A stretch of 13,731 nucleotides of DNA from Eshraghiella sp964414835 (GCA_964414835.1 CAYPWY010000037.1:1-13731); one strand, 5' to 3'; positions 1 through 7,390 are shown, counted from the first letter of the stretch. Notes: a model not told the origin generated them from the letters alone. A program made the numbers and translations.

Positions 1-24
1 CGTTCTACCATAAATTTTTGCTAA

Positions 25-50
25 CTATTGCAACTTGCTATTGCAATTTG
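25..50 (+). repeat. 13-bp tandem direct repeat around a -35 element
   Basis: Two adjacent 13-bp units, CTATTGCAACTTG (25-37) and CTATTGCAATTTG (38-50), differ at one base. The TTGCAA of the second unit fits as the -35 hexamer of the glycosyltransferase promoter. A third copy of the core (ACTATTGCAACTT) occurs in inverted orientation at 13694-13706, upstream of the HPr-like gene. Two phased copies on a promoter suggest a regulator binding site; this is inference. Confidence 0.6.
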
Positions 51-69
51 CGTAATTAATTATTATAAT
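41..69 (+). promoter_or_regulatory. Sigma-A-type promoter of the glycosyltransferase gene
   Basis: TTGCAA at 41-46, a 17-bp spacer and a perfect TATAAT at 64-69. The predicted start is near 76, giving an untranslated leader of about 19 bases that holds the AGAGG ribosome binding site at 85-89. The -35 is embedded in the second 13-bp repeat, so a protein bound there would affect RNA polymerase directly. Confidence 0.65.
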
Positions 70-94
70 ATTATTTGCATATTCAGAGGTTCTT

Positions 95-1279
95 ATGAAT
101 TTTATTTTTATTAACGGCAAAATCGAAACATTGTCTTTTTTCTCAAAACAACTGGCAGACAGGCTGTCAGATATGGGACATAGTACATATATCCACGAAT
201 TTTATAACGGTATCAGCGGTCTCGCAAAACATATCGATACAAATAATACCATACTCATAACCTTTAACTGCATAGGTGTTTCAGGGGAAGAAGAATATAT
301 GGTAAACAGCGATGTGTCTTTCTGGCGTGCTCACAATATATCCATAATAAATATTCTTGTTGACCACCCGCTTTACTACCATTCCCAACTGAGCAATCCG
401 GAAAAATACGGCACAAACGCAGATAAGTATCTTGTGATATGCATAGACAGGTATCATTTAAAATATCTTAATTCATATTATCCTGAAGTCAAAAATTCAT
501 ATTTTATGCCGTTAGCAGGTTCAGGAAGCGAATATGCCTGCTCCCTCAATAAGAAAAAATATGATGTCATTTTCACCGGAAATTTTACCCCCTGCTCTCA
601 TTTTGATAAATACATAGAGAGAAACGGCAGTGAATACACAGAATTTTACCATGGAATAATAGATGATTTGCTTTCCAACACCCAACGGTCTATAGAAGAA
701 GTCTGCATTTCCCATATTCTGGATGAAATCCCCGATGCCGGATACAAGGATATTCGCCAAGTTATGAACAACATGATTTTTATTGATTTGTACGTGCGTT
801 TCTATATGAGGGAAAAGGTTATACGTGCCGTCAGCAATGCAGGAATAAATCTCCGCCTTGTGGGAAAGGGTTTTGAGGCAATCAGGCTCGACAATGGCAA
901 AACACTTTCCGGCACTCCTCTTATGCCCACAGGCTACTGTCACAAGGAAACCGCCCTTTCTAAAATATCACTGAATGTGATGCCATGGTTCCGCGATGGC
1001 AGTCATGACAGAATTTTAAGCTCTATGATGTGCGGAGCTGTTGCTCTTACCGATAATTCAATATGGCTTTGTGAAAATTTTAACAATATGACTGATATAT
1101 GTTTCTATGATTTAAAGGATACAGACGGACTTGTATCGTGTATTTTTGAATTGCTTGACAACCCTGCCAATCTTACATGCATTTGCAGCGCAGGACACAA
1201 AAAGGCCCTGAAATCCCATACATGGGAATCCAGAGCCTTGGAAATCGTTAAACTGACAAATCAGTTAAATAGCCGATAG
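95..1279 (+). CDS. CgeB-like glycosyltransferase (family 1 / GT-B type)
   Basis: Protein of 394 residues without signal peptide or membrane segment, so cytoplasmic. The N-terminal half has a Rossmann-like opening and an ILVDHP segment (about 87-92), like the D-x-P seen in CgeB/DUF3880 proteins. FTGNF at 160-164 begins the second domain. The stretch NVMPWFRDGSHDRI (294-307) followed by MMCGAVALTD (311-320) resembles the nucleotide-sugar-binding block of Glyco_trans_1_2 domains, where a conserved arginine and glycine handle the donor. It probably moves a sugar onto a protein or envelope polymer, but donor and acceptor cannot be read from the sequence. The ATG at 95 follows AGAGG at 4-5 bases. 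No glycan genes flank it; it is monocistronic and converges on a lipoprotein gene 12 bases away. CgeB (spore coat maturation) is the best-known relative, but a spore role is not shown. Confidence 0.75.
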   Translation: MNFIFINGKIETLSFFSKQLADRLSDMGHSTYIHEFYNGISGLAKHIDTNNTILITFNCIGVSGEEEYMVNSDVSFWRAHNISIINILVDHPLYYHSQLSNPEKYGTNADKYLVICIDRYHLKYLNSYYPEVKNSYFMPLAGSGSEYACSLNKKKYDVIFTGNFTPCSHFDKYIERNGSEYTEFYHGIIDDLLSNTQRSIEEVCISHILDEIPDAGYKDIRQVMNNMIFIDLYVRFYMREKVIRAVSNAGINLRLVGKGFEAIRLDNGKTLSGTPLMPTGYCHKETALSKISLNVMPWFRDGSHDRILSSMMCGAVALTDNSIWLCENFNNMTDICFYDLKDTDGLVSCIFELLDNPANLTCICSAGHKKALKSHTWESRALEIVKLTNQLNSR

Positions 1280-1291
1280 ATTATACCGCTA

Positions 1292-2368
1292 TTACATTTC
1301 AAGTGAAATATATATATCCACAATAACATCCACAATAACATCCACAATTGACTTGGCATCTGATGGAATCTCAACAGAAGCATTCTTATCAGCTGTAACC
1401 GTAGACTTAATTGAAGCTCCTACGCTTTCTCCGGCATCTTCAAAATCGAAGTCCACAGCTGTTACATAAGAATCTCCTGATTTTGATACCTTAACATTAA
1501 CCGTACCGCCTAAGTCTTCTGTAATCTCTACTGCCTGAAGTTCTGTTATAAGCTCGTCAAGCATCTCCTCAATATCTGACTCACTAACCTCTAATTCCGA
1601 GAAATCAGTATCCGCAAGAAGCTCTTCCTTCAGTTCTTCCTTCATATCATCTGTTATTTCACTACTATATATAGCTGCAATGGCATCTACAAGCTCATCT
1701 GCGAAATTATTCAATATAGCTTCAACATCCACTTTGTTGTATGTGTCCAGATACATATCTACGAATGTATCCTTATTGTCCTTTAACATCTTAGTAGTTG
1801 CATCAACAAAAGCCTGTATATCATCCTTTTCTGAAATAGCAATTTTGAACTCAGAGTCTTCATTCTTGATAAGGTCGGCATATGCCTCGTCTAAAATGTC
1901 AAATACCTTATCATAAGATGTAGTTGTGAAAGCTCCTTCTAACTCCAAGTATACCCATCCTAAATCTCCGAATGTGCTGGCATCTATTCCGTAAGCTGTC
2001 AAAAACGGGCTTACCTGTTCCAGTATAGAGCCTGCATTGATGTAAAGTACATCGTCTGTGAAGACTATAACATCCGTAAATTCATATGTCATTCCGCTGG
2101 CACTTGCCTTAATATCCACTGATGTAGCCTTGCCGTCTGAAACTCCGCTGAGTGTGAGCTGAATCTTAGTTCCGTCAGCATCAAGCTCCATAGTTGTCTC
2201 AAAACTCTTTTTCTCAAGTTCACCGGCCTCCTTAAGAAGTGCAAACATAGAATCTGCATTATTGCCGGATGTCTTCTTTCCTGAATCCTTACTACATCCT
2301 ACGAATGCTGTTACCGCCATTACTGCTATTAAAAATAACGCAGCGGCTTTCTTCATAAAACCTTTCAT
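1292..2368 (-). CDS. Predicted lipoprotein, acidic, unrecognised family
   Basis: Protein of 358 residues. It begins with a lipoprotein signal: K/F-rich start, hydrophobic run from about residue 8 to 23, and a lipobox ending AFVGC with Cys25 as the lipidation site. The mature part should therefore be anchored on the outer face of the membrane. It opens with a Ser/Lys/Gly/Asn-rich linker (about 26-39) and is then rich in Asp and Glu, with beta-type segments and a helical middle. I do not recognise the fold. The last residues are a VDVI-type repeat encoded by a 12-bp DNA repeat. The ATG at 2368 was chosen over the upstream ATG at 2413 because AGGAGGG lies five bases before it and the lipoprotein signal begins there. 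It has its own strong promoter. A small hairpin (GGTGT/ACACC, 2387-2400) sits just upstream of the ribosome binding site. Confidence 0.8.
   Translation of the reverse strand: MKGFMKKAAALFLIAVMAVTAFVGCSKDSGKKTSGNNADSMFALLKEAGELEKKSFETTMELDADGTKIQLTLSGVSDGKATSVDIKASASGMTYEFTDVIVFTDDVLYINAGSILEQVSPFLTAYGIDASTFGDLGWVYLELEGAFTTTSYDKVFDILDEAYADLIKNEDSEFKIAISEKDDIQAFVDATTKMLKDNKDTFVDMYLDTYNKVDVEAILNNFADELVDAIAAIYSSEITDDMKEELKEELLADTDFSELEVSESDIEEMLDELITELQAVEITEDLGGTVNVKVSKSGDSYVTAVDFDFEDAGESVGASIKSTVTADKNASVEIPSDAKSIVDVIVDVIVDIYISLEM
1316..1351. repeat. 12-bp tandem repeat, about three copies, inside the lipoprotein gene
   Basis: ATCCACAATAAC at 1316-1327 and again at 1328-1339, then ATCCACAATTGA at 1340-1351. 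Read on the minus strand it codes for the repeated Val-Asp-Val-Ile near the C-terminus of the lipoprotein. The unit is a multiple of three, so changes in copy number would keep the frame. It looks like a slippage-prone microduplication. Confidence 0.75.
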
Positions 2369-2427
2369 ATTATCCCTCCTATGTGTGGTGTATAAACACC
2401 TGAAATAAACCATAAATTCCGCTTATG

Positions 2428-2456
2428 ATATTATCATTGGATTTTTATTTTGTCAA
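2428..2456 (-). promoter_or_regulatory. Strong promoter of the lipoprotein gene
   Basis: On the minus strand: a perfect TTGACA (2456-2451), a 17-bp spacer and TAATAT (2433-2428) preceded by TGA, an extended -10. Transcription should start near 2420, about 50 bases before the start codon. Its -35 lies 17 bp from the -35 of the divergent pyrB promoter. Confidence 0.7.
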
Positions 2457-2473
2457 TAAAAAACATAAATATA

Positions 2474-2502
2474 TTGAAAAGAATTCGTTAATGTAATAAA
2501 AT
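2474..2502 (+). promoter_or_regulatory. Promoter of pyrBI
   Basis: TTGAAA at 2474-2479, a 17-bp spacer and TAAAAT at 2497-2502. The start should be near 2509, leaving a leader of about 35 bases before pyrB. That is too short for a PyrR-type attenuator, and no terminator hairpin is visible in it, so control by PyrR attenuation looks absent. Confidence 0.6.
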
Positions 2503-2544
2503 AGAAAAAATGCCAAAACGGCGATACATATTTTGGAGGTCATT

Positions 2545-3468
2545 ATGAATCATCTACTTAGTCCGCTTGATTTATCGGTTTCCGAGCTTGATGAGCTTTT
2601 AAGTCTTGCCTCAGACATAGCAGACAACCCTGCCCGCTATTCCCAATGCTGTAACGGCAAAAAGCTCGCAACGCTTTTCTATGAACCAAGCACACGAACA
2701 CGACTCAGTTTTGAGGCCGCAATGTTGAATCTCGGCGGTTCTGTTCTCGGTTTTTCTTCTGCCGATTCCAGCTCTGCTGCCAAGGGAGAAAGTGTTTCCG
2801 ACACAATACGTGTTATTTCATGCTATGCAGATATATGTGCCATGCGTCATCCTAAGGAGGGTGCTCCTCTTGTGGCATCAATGCATTCCTCAATTCCGGT
2901 AATCAACGCAGGTGACGGAGGTCATCAGCATCCAACTCAGACATTAACCGACCTTATGACAATCAAAAAATTAAAAGGCGGATTTGATAATCTTACCATA
3001 GGTCTCTGCGGCGACCTTAAATTCGGCAGAACAGTTCATTCACTTATAGAATCACTTGTAAGATACAATAATATAAAGTTTGTGCTTATATCACCAAAGG
3101 AGCTTCAGGTTCCGGGTTATATACGCAATGATGTGCTGAAAGCAGGCGGTCATCAGTTTGAAGAGGTTGAGAAGCTGGAGGATGCCATCCCCGGACTTGA
3201 TATTCTTTATATGACAAGAGTACAGAAAGAACGCTTTTTTAATGAAGAAGAGTATATGAGAATGAAGGGATATTACATTCTGGACAATGCCAAGATGTCC
3301 CTTGCAAAAGACGATATGATAGTTCTTCACCCGCTTCCCCGTGTCAATGAAATTTCTGTGGAGGTGGATGATGATCCTCGCGCCTGCTATTTTAAACAGG
3401 TGCAGTTTGGCGTATATGTGCGCATGGCTCTGATTCTTAAGCTTTTGGAGGTGGATTTACCATGTTAA
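2545..3468 (+). CDS. pyrB: Aspartate carbamoyltransferase, catalytic chain
   Basis: Catalyses carbamoyl phosphate + L-aspartate to N-carbamoyl-L-aspartate, the committed step of pyrimidine synthesis, in the cytoplasm. The protein has 307 residues, close to the usual 305-310. The carbamoyl-phosphate loop STRTR is at 49-53 within FYEPSTRTRLSFE; the mobile loop SSAAKGES carries Lys80; HQHPTQ (about 127-132) and HPLPR (262-266) complete the substrate sites. The ATG at 2545 is preferred to a TTG at 2533 because GGAGG (2535-2539) lies five bases before it. The 3' end overlaps pyrI by seven bases (ATGTTAA), implying translational coupling and the class B holoenzyme in which catalytic trimers join regulatory dimers. 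The other pyr genes are not in this window. Confidence 0.97.
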   Translation: MNHLLSPLDLSVSELDELLSLASDIADNPARYSQCCNGKKLATLFYEPSTRTRLSFEAAMLNLGGSVLGFSSADSSSAAKGESVSDTIRVISCYADICAMRHPKEGAPLVASMHSSIPVINAGDGGHQHPTQTLTDLMTIKKLKGGFDNLTIGLCGDLKFGRTVHSLIESLVRYNNIKFVLISPKELQVPGYIRNDVLKAGGHQFEEVEKLEDAIPGLDILYMTRVQKERFFNEEEYMRMKGYYILDNAKMSLAKDDMIVLHPLPRVNEISVEVDDDPRACYFKQVQFGVYVRMALILKLLEVDLPC

Positions 3469-3881
3469 ATGTAGGAAAATTGGAAAACGGCTTTGTTATA
3501 GACCACATCAAAGCAGGTAAAAGTATGGATATATACAAATATCTAGGTCTGGGCAAGCTTGACTGCTGTGTAGCTATAATCAAAAACGCCAGAAGCAACA
3601 AAATGGGCAAGAAGGATATTATCAAAATAGACGGAGGATTGGATCTTGTAGACCTGAATATTCTTGGTTTTATTGACAACGACATAACAATTAATGTTAT
3701 CAAGAACGGTGAAATCACGGAAAAAAAGACTTTATGCCTACCTCACACCGTTACCAATGTAATCAAGTGCAAAAATCCGCGCTGCATAACCCAGATTGAG
3801 CAGGAGCTTGACAATGTATTTATTCTAACAGACGAGAAAAATCATATTTACAGATGCAAATATTGCGAGTCAAAAGCATAA
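3462..3881 (+). CDS. pyrI: Aspartate carbamoyltransferase, regulatory chain
   Basis: Regulatory subunit that binds nucleotide effectors (CTP/UTP inhibit, ATP activates in the E. coli enzyme) and holds catalytic trimers together. It has 139 residues, slightly shorter than E. coli PyrI (153). The N-terminal allosteric domain opens with VGKLENGFVIDHIKAG (about 4-19). The C-terminal zinc domain has the expected four cysteines, Cys103-x4-Cys108 and Cys132-x2-Cys135. A GGAGG site lies inside the end of pyrB, and the start codon overlaps the pyrB stop. Since the leader shows no PyrR-type attenuator, allosteric feedback through this subunit may carry much of the pathway control; that is inference. 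Confidence 0.96.
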   Translation: MLNVGKLENGFVIDHIKAGKSMDIYKYLGLGKLDCCVAIIKNARSNKMGKKDIIKIDGGLDLVDLNILGFIDNDITINVIKNGEITEKKTLCLPHTVTNVIKCKNPRCITQIEQELDNVFILTDEKNHIYRCKYCESKA

Positions 3882-3935
3882 TATGCTCACAGATGTCCCA
3901 TAAGAAATCATCAGACAGACATCCCTGATACCATC

Positions 3936-3977
3936 AAAAATGCATCAGCCCACAGACCTGAGCTGATGCATTTTTTT
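3936..3977. terminator. Bidirectional intrinsic terminator between pyrI and thrS
   Basis: Perfect 9-bp stem TGCATCAGC (3941-3949) / GCTGATGCA (3962-3970) with a 12-base loop. Seven T follow on the plus strand; five A precede it, giving a T-run on the minus strand. It can therefore end both pyrBI and thrS transcripts, whose stop codons lie about 55 and 38 bases away. The rest of 3882-4014 shows nothing else convincing. Confidence 0.9.
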
Positions 3978-4014
3978 GCTGTCTTAGGCAGCACATATAA
4001 CCGTTACTATTACT

Positions 4015-5985
4015 CTATTTATCTTCCGTCACTTGTATTTTACGGATTTCTTTTGTGCTGATTTCCTTACATATATCATCTATGAATTGGCTGAGAGGCT
4101 TCTGTCCCTCATCACCCAGAAATCTGCTTCTTACAGACACAAGTCCTGCATCCTGCTCTTTTTCACCAACCACAAGCATATAAGGAACTCTGGCAAGTCT
4201 CGCCTCACGAATTTTATAACCGATTTTCTCAGCACGGTGGTCAACTTCCACATATATATGATTGGCCGCAAGCTCAGCTTTGACCTTTTCGGCATAGTCA
4301 TAATACTTGTCTGAAATAGGAAGCACACGAACCTGCTCAGGACAAAGCCATGTAGGAAACATTCCCGCATATTTCTCAATAAGCCATGCCAAGGTTCTTT
4401 CATAGCATCCCATACTGGTACGGTGTATGATGTAAGGTCGTTTCTTATCTCCGTTTTCATCAATATAATACATATCAAACTGAGCGGCAAGAAGAGCATC
4501 CCACTGGATTGTAATCATCGTATCCTCTTTGCCGTAAACATTCTTGGCATTAATGTCTACCTTAGGTCCGTAAAATGCAGCCTCGCCCACATCCTCTGTA
4601 AATGGGATGTTAAGCTCTGTCAGTATCCTGCGGATGCTTGCCTCTGTTTCTTCCCATACTTCCGGTTCACCGATGTATTTCTTCCTGTTGTCCGGGTCCC
4701 ACTTTGAAAGATGATATGTCACATCCTCCTCAAGTCCCAATGTCTGGAGACAATACTGTGCAAGTGCAATACAATCCTTAAATTCCTGAACCATCTGGTC
4801 AGGTCTTACTATGAGATGCCCCTCTGAGATTGTGAACTGGCGCACCCTTGTAAGACCGTGCATCTCACCTGAATCTTCGTTACGGAAAAGTGTGGAAGTC
4901 TCACCGTATCTGCAAGGCAAATCCCTGTATGACTTCTGACTTGCTTTATATACATAATACTGGAACGGACATGTCATCGGACGAAGCGCAAACACTTCCT
5001 TATCCTTTTCTTCATCTCCAAGTACAAACATTCCGTCCGTATAATGGTCCCAATGTCCTGAAATTTTGTATAAATCGCTTTTTGCCATAAGTGGTGTCTT
5101 GGTTCTCACATATCCACGGGAATCCTCCAAATCCTCAATCCAACGCTGCATGGTTCTGATTATGCGTTCACCCTTAGGCATAATCAGCGGAAGTCCCTGC
5201 CCGACTACATCAACAGTGGTAAAAAGCTCCATCTCACGTCCTAGCTTATTGTGGTCACGGAGCTTAATATCCTCAAGATGCTCAAGATAAGCCGCAAGGT
5301 CCTCTTTCTTGGTGTAGGCAGTACCGTAAATTCTCGTAAGCATCTTATTGTCAGAGCTGCCTCTCCAATAAGCACCGGATGATGATATAAGCTTGATTGC
5401 CTTAATCTGCTTGGCATTCATAAGATGAGGACCTGCGCAAAGGTCAACAAATGCATCATCACCATCACCCTGTCTGTAAAATGATATTACCGCATCCTCC
5501 GGCAAATCATTGATAAGCTCTACCTTATAAGGCTCGTCTCTGTCTTCCATAAACTTGATTGCTTCTGCCCTCGGAAGCTCAAAACGCTGGAATTTACGGC
5601 CTTCCTTAATAATTTTTTTCATCTCGGCTTCAATCTCATCAAGTGCCGCCCTGTCAAATGACTGGCAGTCGAAATCATAGTAAAAGCCTTCTTCTATTGA
5701 TGGTCCTATTGTAAGCTTGGCATCAGGATAAAGGCGCTTTACAGCCTCTGCAAGTATATGTGACGCAGTATGCCTGTATGCTCTTTTTCCCGCATCATCA
5801 TTGAAGGTCAGTATATTAAGGGTACAGTCGCTGTCCACAACAGTTCTCAAATCCACTACCTTGCCGTCAACTTCGCCTGCGCATGCTGCTCTTGCAAGTC
5901 CTTCACTTATATCAAGTGCGATGTCATATACAGACATTGCAGATGAATATTCCTTAACGGAGCCATCCTTTAATGTAATCTTCAT
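4015..5985 (-). CDS. thrS: Threonyl-tRNA synthetase
   Basis: Charges tRNA-Thr with threonine in the cytoplasm. The 656 residues match the full-length bacterial form (about 640). Order: TGS domain (about 1-62); editing domain with HTASH (His72, His76) and CAGPH (Cys183, His187), which clears Ser-tRNA-Thr; class II catalytic core; C-terminal anticodon-binding domain (about 550-645). The expected zinc ligands are Cys339 (MTCP), His390 (SEGH) and His521 (IIHR). Motif 2 is YGETSTLFRNE, and motif 3 is near GCYERTLAWLIE. The block after Cys339 reads CPFQ rather than the common CPGH. The start has a purine-rich GGAAAGGG about nine bases upstream. It is the second gene of the T-box unit, 18 bases after a small membrane protein gene, so its expression should rise when uncharged tRNA-Thr accumulates. 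Confidence 0.97.
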   Translation of the reverse strand: MKITLKDGSVKEYSSAMSVYDIALDISEGLARAACAGEVDGKVVDLRTVVDSDCTLNILTFNDDAGKRAYRHTASHILAEAVKRLYPDAKLTIGPSIEEGFYYDFDCQSFDRAALDEIEAEMKKIIKEGRKFQRFELPRAEAIKFMEDRDEPYKVELINDLPEDAVISFYRQGDGDDAFVDLCAGPHLMNAKQIKAIKLISSSGAYWRGSSDNKMLTRIYGTAYTKKEDLAAYLEHLEDIKLRDHNKLGREMELFTTVDVVGQGLPLIMPKGERIIRTMQRWIEDLEDSRGYVRTKTPLMAKSDLYKISGHWDHYTDGMFVLGDEEKDKEVFALRPMTCPFQYYVYKASQKSYRDLPCRYGETSTLFRNEDSGEMHGLTRVRQFTISEGHLIVRPDQMVQEFKDCIALAQYCLQTLGLEEDVTYHLSKWDPDNRKKYIGEPEVWEETEASIRRILTELNIPFTEDVGEAAFYGPKVDINAKNVYGKEDTMITIQWDALLAAQFDMYYIDENGDKKRPYIIHRTSMGCYERTLAWLIEKYAGMFPTWLCPEQVRVLPISDKYYDYAEKVKAELAANHIYVEVDHRAEKIGYKIREARLARVPYMLVVGEKEQDAGLVSVRSRFLGDEGQKPLSQFIDDICKEISTKEIRKIQVTEDK

Positions 5986-6003
5986 TGCTAAAACCCTTTC
6001 CTT

Positions 6004-6213
6004 TTATTCCTCTTCGTCACCGAAATCATAGGAATAGCATTTATTGTATTTCTTTATGGTGTTTTTGCTTGTAGCAGCCTTGCCTACAAAAAATCCGATA
6101 ATCATTCCGACAAATGTGCATACAGCAGCCGCAATAAGCAGCTCCTTATTAGAGCGTGTTGTCTCCTCGTCAAGCATTTTGATAACATCTCCGGTTCTTC
6201 CTTTAAGTGTCAT
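6004..6213 (-). CDS. Small single-pass membrane protein in the thrS T-box unit
   Basis: Protein of 69 residues that I do not recognise. A polar start (MTLKGRTGDVIKMLDEE) is followed by one strong membrane segment (about 25-46, with GMIIGFFVG), then a Lys/Tyr-rich tail ending in acidic GDEEE. Seven of the 69 residues are threonine. The ATG at 6213 is chosen because GGAGG lies eight bases upstream; in-frame ATG codons up to 6255 lack such a site. It lies between the T-box terminator (6324) and thrS (18-base gap) on the same strand, so it should share the Thr-tRNA control. No canonical partner or function is known to me. The glycine-rich membrane segment loosely recalls YtxH-type small proteins, but this is weak. 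Confidence 0.7.
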   Translation of the reverse strand: MTLKGRTGDVIKMLDEETTRSNKELLIAAAVCTFVGMIIGFFVGKAATSKNTIKKYNKCYSYDFGDEEE

Positions 6214-6323
6214 AATACATTCCTCCATATTCATTATTATTAGCATTATTGCCAAATACGCCGTGGTAAATCACTGAGTAATATTTCCTGTGATACATGA
6301 AATGCGAATAGTTCTCATATCAC

Positions 6324-6354
6324 AAAAACGCCCCCTGCCTGTCGGCAAGGGGCG
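6324..6354 (-). terminator. Terminator of the T-box leader
   Basis: Minus strand: CGCCCCTTGCC (6354-6344), loop GACA, GGCAGGGGGCG (6339-6329), then TTTTT. The 11-bp stem contains one G-T pair. Its left arm lies just after the T-box sequence, as expected for the form that competes with the antiterminator. Confidence 0.93.
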
Positions 6355-6556
6355 ATATAATCGCGGTTCCACCCTAATTATTCTTCCATCACAAAATGCA
6401 ACGAAAAAACATCTCATGTGATTATAACGTAATCAACGGACCGGATTGGGGTCACTCAGAGGTAGTCTTCACATAATGTCCGCGAAATCTCACACCATCC
6501 GATTCCTCTCTGAAGCTTCTCACTATGCTACTCGTCTCGTCAGCGTATTATCTGTA
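6324..6556 (-). ncRNA. T-box leader (tRNA-Thr sensing) of the thrS unit
   Basis: On the minus strand the leader holds the signature T-box sequence AGGGTGGAACCGCG (6375-6362), whose TGGA bulge would pair with the 3' end of uncharged tRNA. Stem I begins near GACGAGTAG. AGAGG (in AGAGAGGAATC) can pair with CCTCT downstream, placing the specifier loop GAAG-ACT-A so that the specifier is ACU (Thr) at 6466-6464, followed by the conserved purine. GGTGTGAGA resembles the stem I distal loop, and CCGTTGATTACGTTATAA resembles the stem II region. Uncharged tRNA-Thr should favour the antiterminator and let transcription continue into the small membrane gene and thrS. Between 6214 and 6323 I see only ordinary leader sequence. 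Confidence 0.93.
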
Positions 6557-6563
6557 TGTATTT

Positions 6564-6592
6564 AACATATCACAAAATTCATGGGATTTCAA
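6564..6592 (-). promoter_or_regulatory. Promoter of the T-box / thrS unit
   Basis: Minus strand: TTGAAA (6592-6587), a 17-bp spacer and TATGTT (6569-6564) preceded by TGA as an extended -10. The predicted start near 6556 fits the 5' end of T-box stem I. It lies between the leader and the stop codon of the DUF218 gene (6629). I see no terminator between them, so some read-through from that gene is possible. Confidence 0.6.
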
Positions 6593-6628
6593 GCCTTATT
6601 ATTTACAGACATCATATTATAAATTGCA

Positions 6629-7390
6629 TTATATTTTTCCCGTCACCCTATACTGCACTACAGCAAAAAACTCTCTCAGCATATAATTGCCAAATAATAT
6701 CTCATCTGAACCGGCAGATACTCCCTGCACCTGATACCCCATTTTCTCACATACAGCCGTTGCCCTGTATACGTGAAAATTATTGGTAACGATTCCTATG
6801 TCCGGTTGAACGGCATTTTCCGTATTATAAATTATATCCATGGAAAGCTCTATATTTTCCTGAGTACTTGTTGATTTATCCTCAATAATTATGCGTTCTT
6901 CATTTATTCCATGCTCTATCAGATAGTCATACATTGCCTGTGCTTCCGATATGTCCTCTCCTATTCCCTGACCGCCTGAAACGACAGCAACGGTGTCCGG
7001 ATTGCGCTCAAGATAATCGCAGGCGGTCTCAAGCCTCTTTTTGAGAGATTTGGTGATTCTTGTTCCCCGCACCTGCGCTCCAAGTACAATTATATAATCA
7101 AGGTTATCAGATGGTTTACGCACCATACCGGATACTATCACCGCCTCTACGGCAATAAAAAATGCCACCGCAATTCCCAGAATGGAGATAAGCGTCACAC
7201 GAAGTCCCAACGGGAGCTTTATACACTTTTTGTGAATGACAAATGCCGCCACTGCAATTATCGCACAGATTACAGCCGCCGCCAGCCACACAGGCGAAAA
7301 AGACGTACTCACTCCTGCGTAGCTTATCATTACAATATAATAAGCCATACACATCACTGCTAATATTCCAAAAACTACTACTACAACCAT
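6629..7390 (-). CDS. YdcF/ElyC/SanA-like DUF218 membrane protein
   Basis: Protein of 253 residues. The first 90 hold three hydrophobic segments (about 1-25, 34-52 and 63-88). They precede a DUF218 domain from residue 98: YIIVLGAQV (99-107), then VVSGGQG (136-142), SEAQAM (148-153), IIEDKSTSTQEN (168-179) and VTNNFHVYRA (201-210). This family includes E. coli YdcF, SanA and ElyC, linked to the envelope or lipid-carrier metabolism; the reaction is not settled. An odd number of membrane segments would place the domain opposite the N-terminus, plausibly outside. The start codon has only a weak AGGA about 12 bases upstream; a later start near residue 13-15 would leave a shorter first segment. It is transcribed alone, divergent from prfC, from a promoter overlapping that of prfC. 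Confidence 0.85.
   Translation of the reverse strand: MVVVVVFGILAVMCMAYYIVMISYAGVSTSFSPVWLAAAVICAIIAVAAFVIHKKCIKLPLGLRVTLISILGIAVAFFIAVEAVIVSGMVRKPSDNLDYIIVLGAQVRGTRITKSLKKRLETACDYLERNPDTVAVVSGGQGIGEDISEAQAMYDYLIEHGINEERIIIEDKSTSTQENIELSMDIIYNTENAVQPDIGIVTNNFHVYRATAVCEKMGYQVQGVSAGSDEILFGNYMLREFFAVVQYRVTGKI

Noticed and set aside
521..943. Long minus-strand open frame inside the glycosyltransferase gene
   Set aside because: It lies wholly within a better supported gene, has no ribosome binding site and resembles no known protein.
1280..1315. Terminator hairpin between the glycosyltransferase and lipoprotein genes
   Set aside because: ATTTC/GAAAT around AAGT is only a 5-bp A/T-rich stem inside the lipoprotein gene end, with no T-run; it is not convincing.
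3462..3718. Minus-strand open frame overlapping pyrI
   Set aside because: It is antisense to a clear pyrI with its zinc cysteines, and no start signals are visible.
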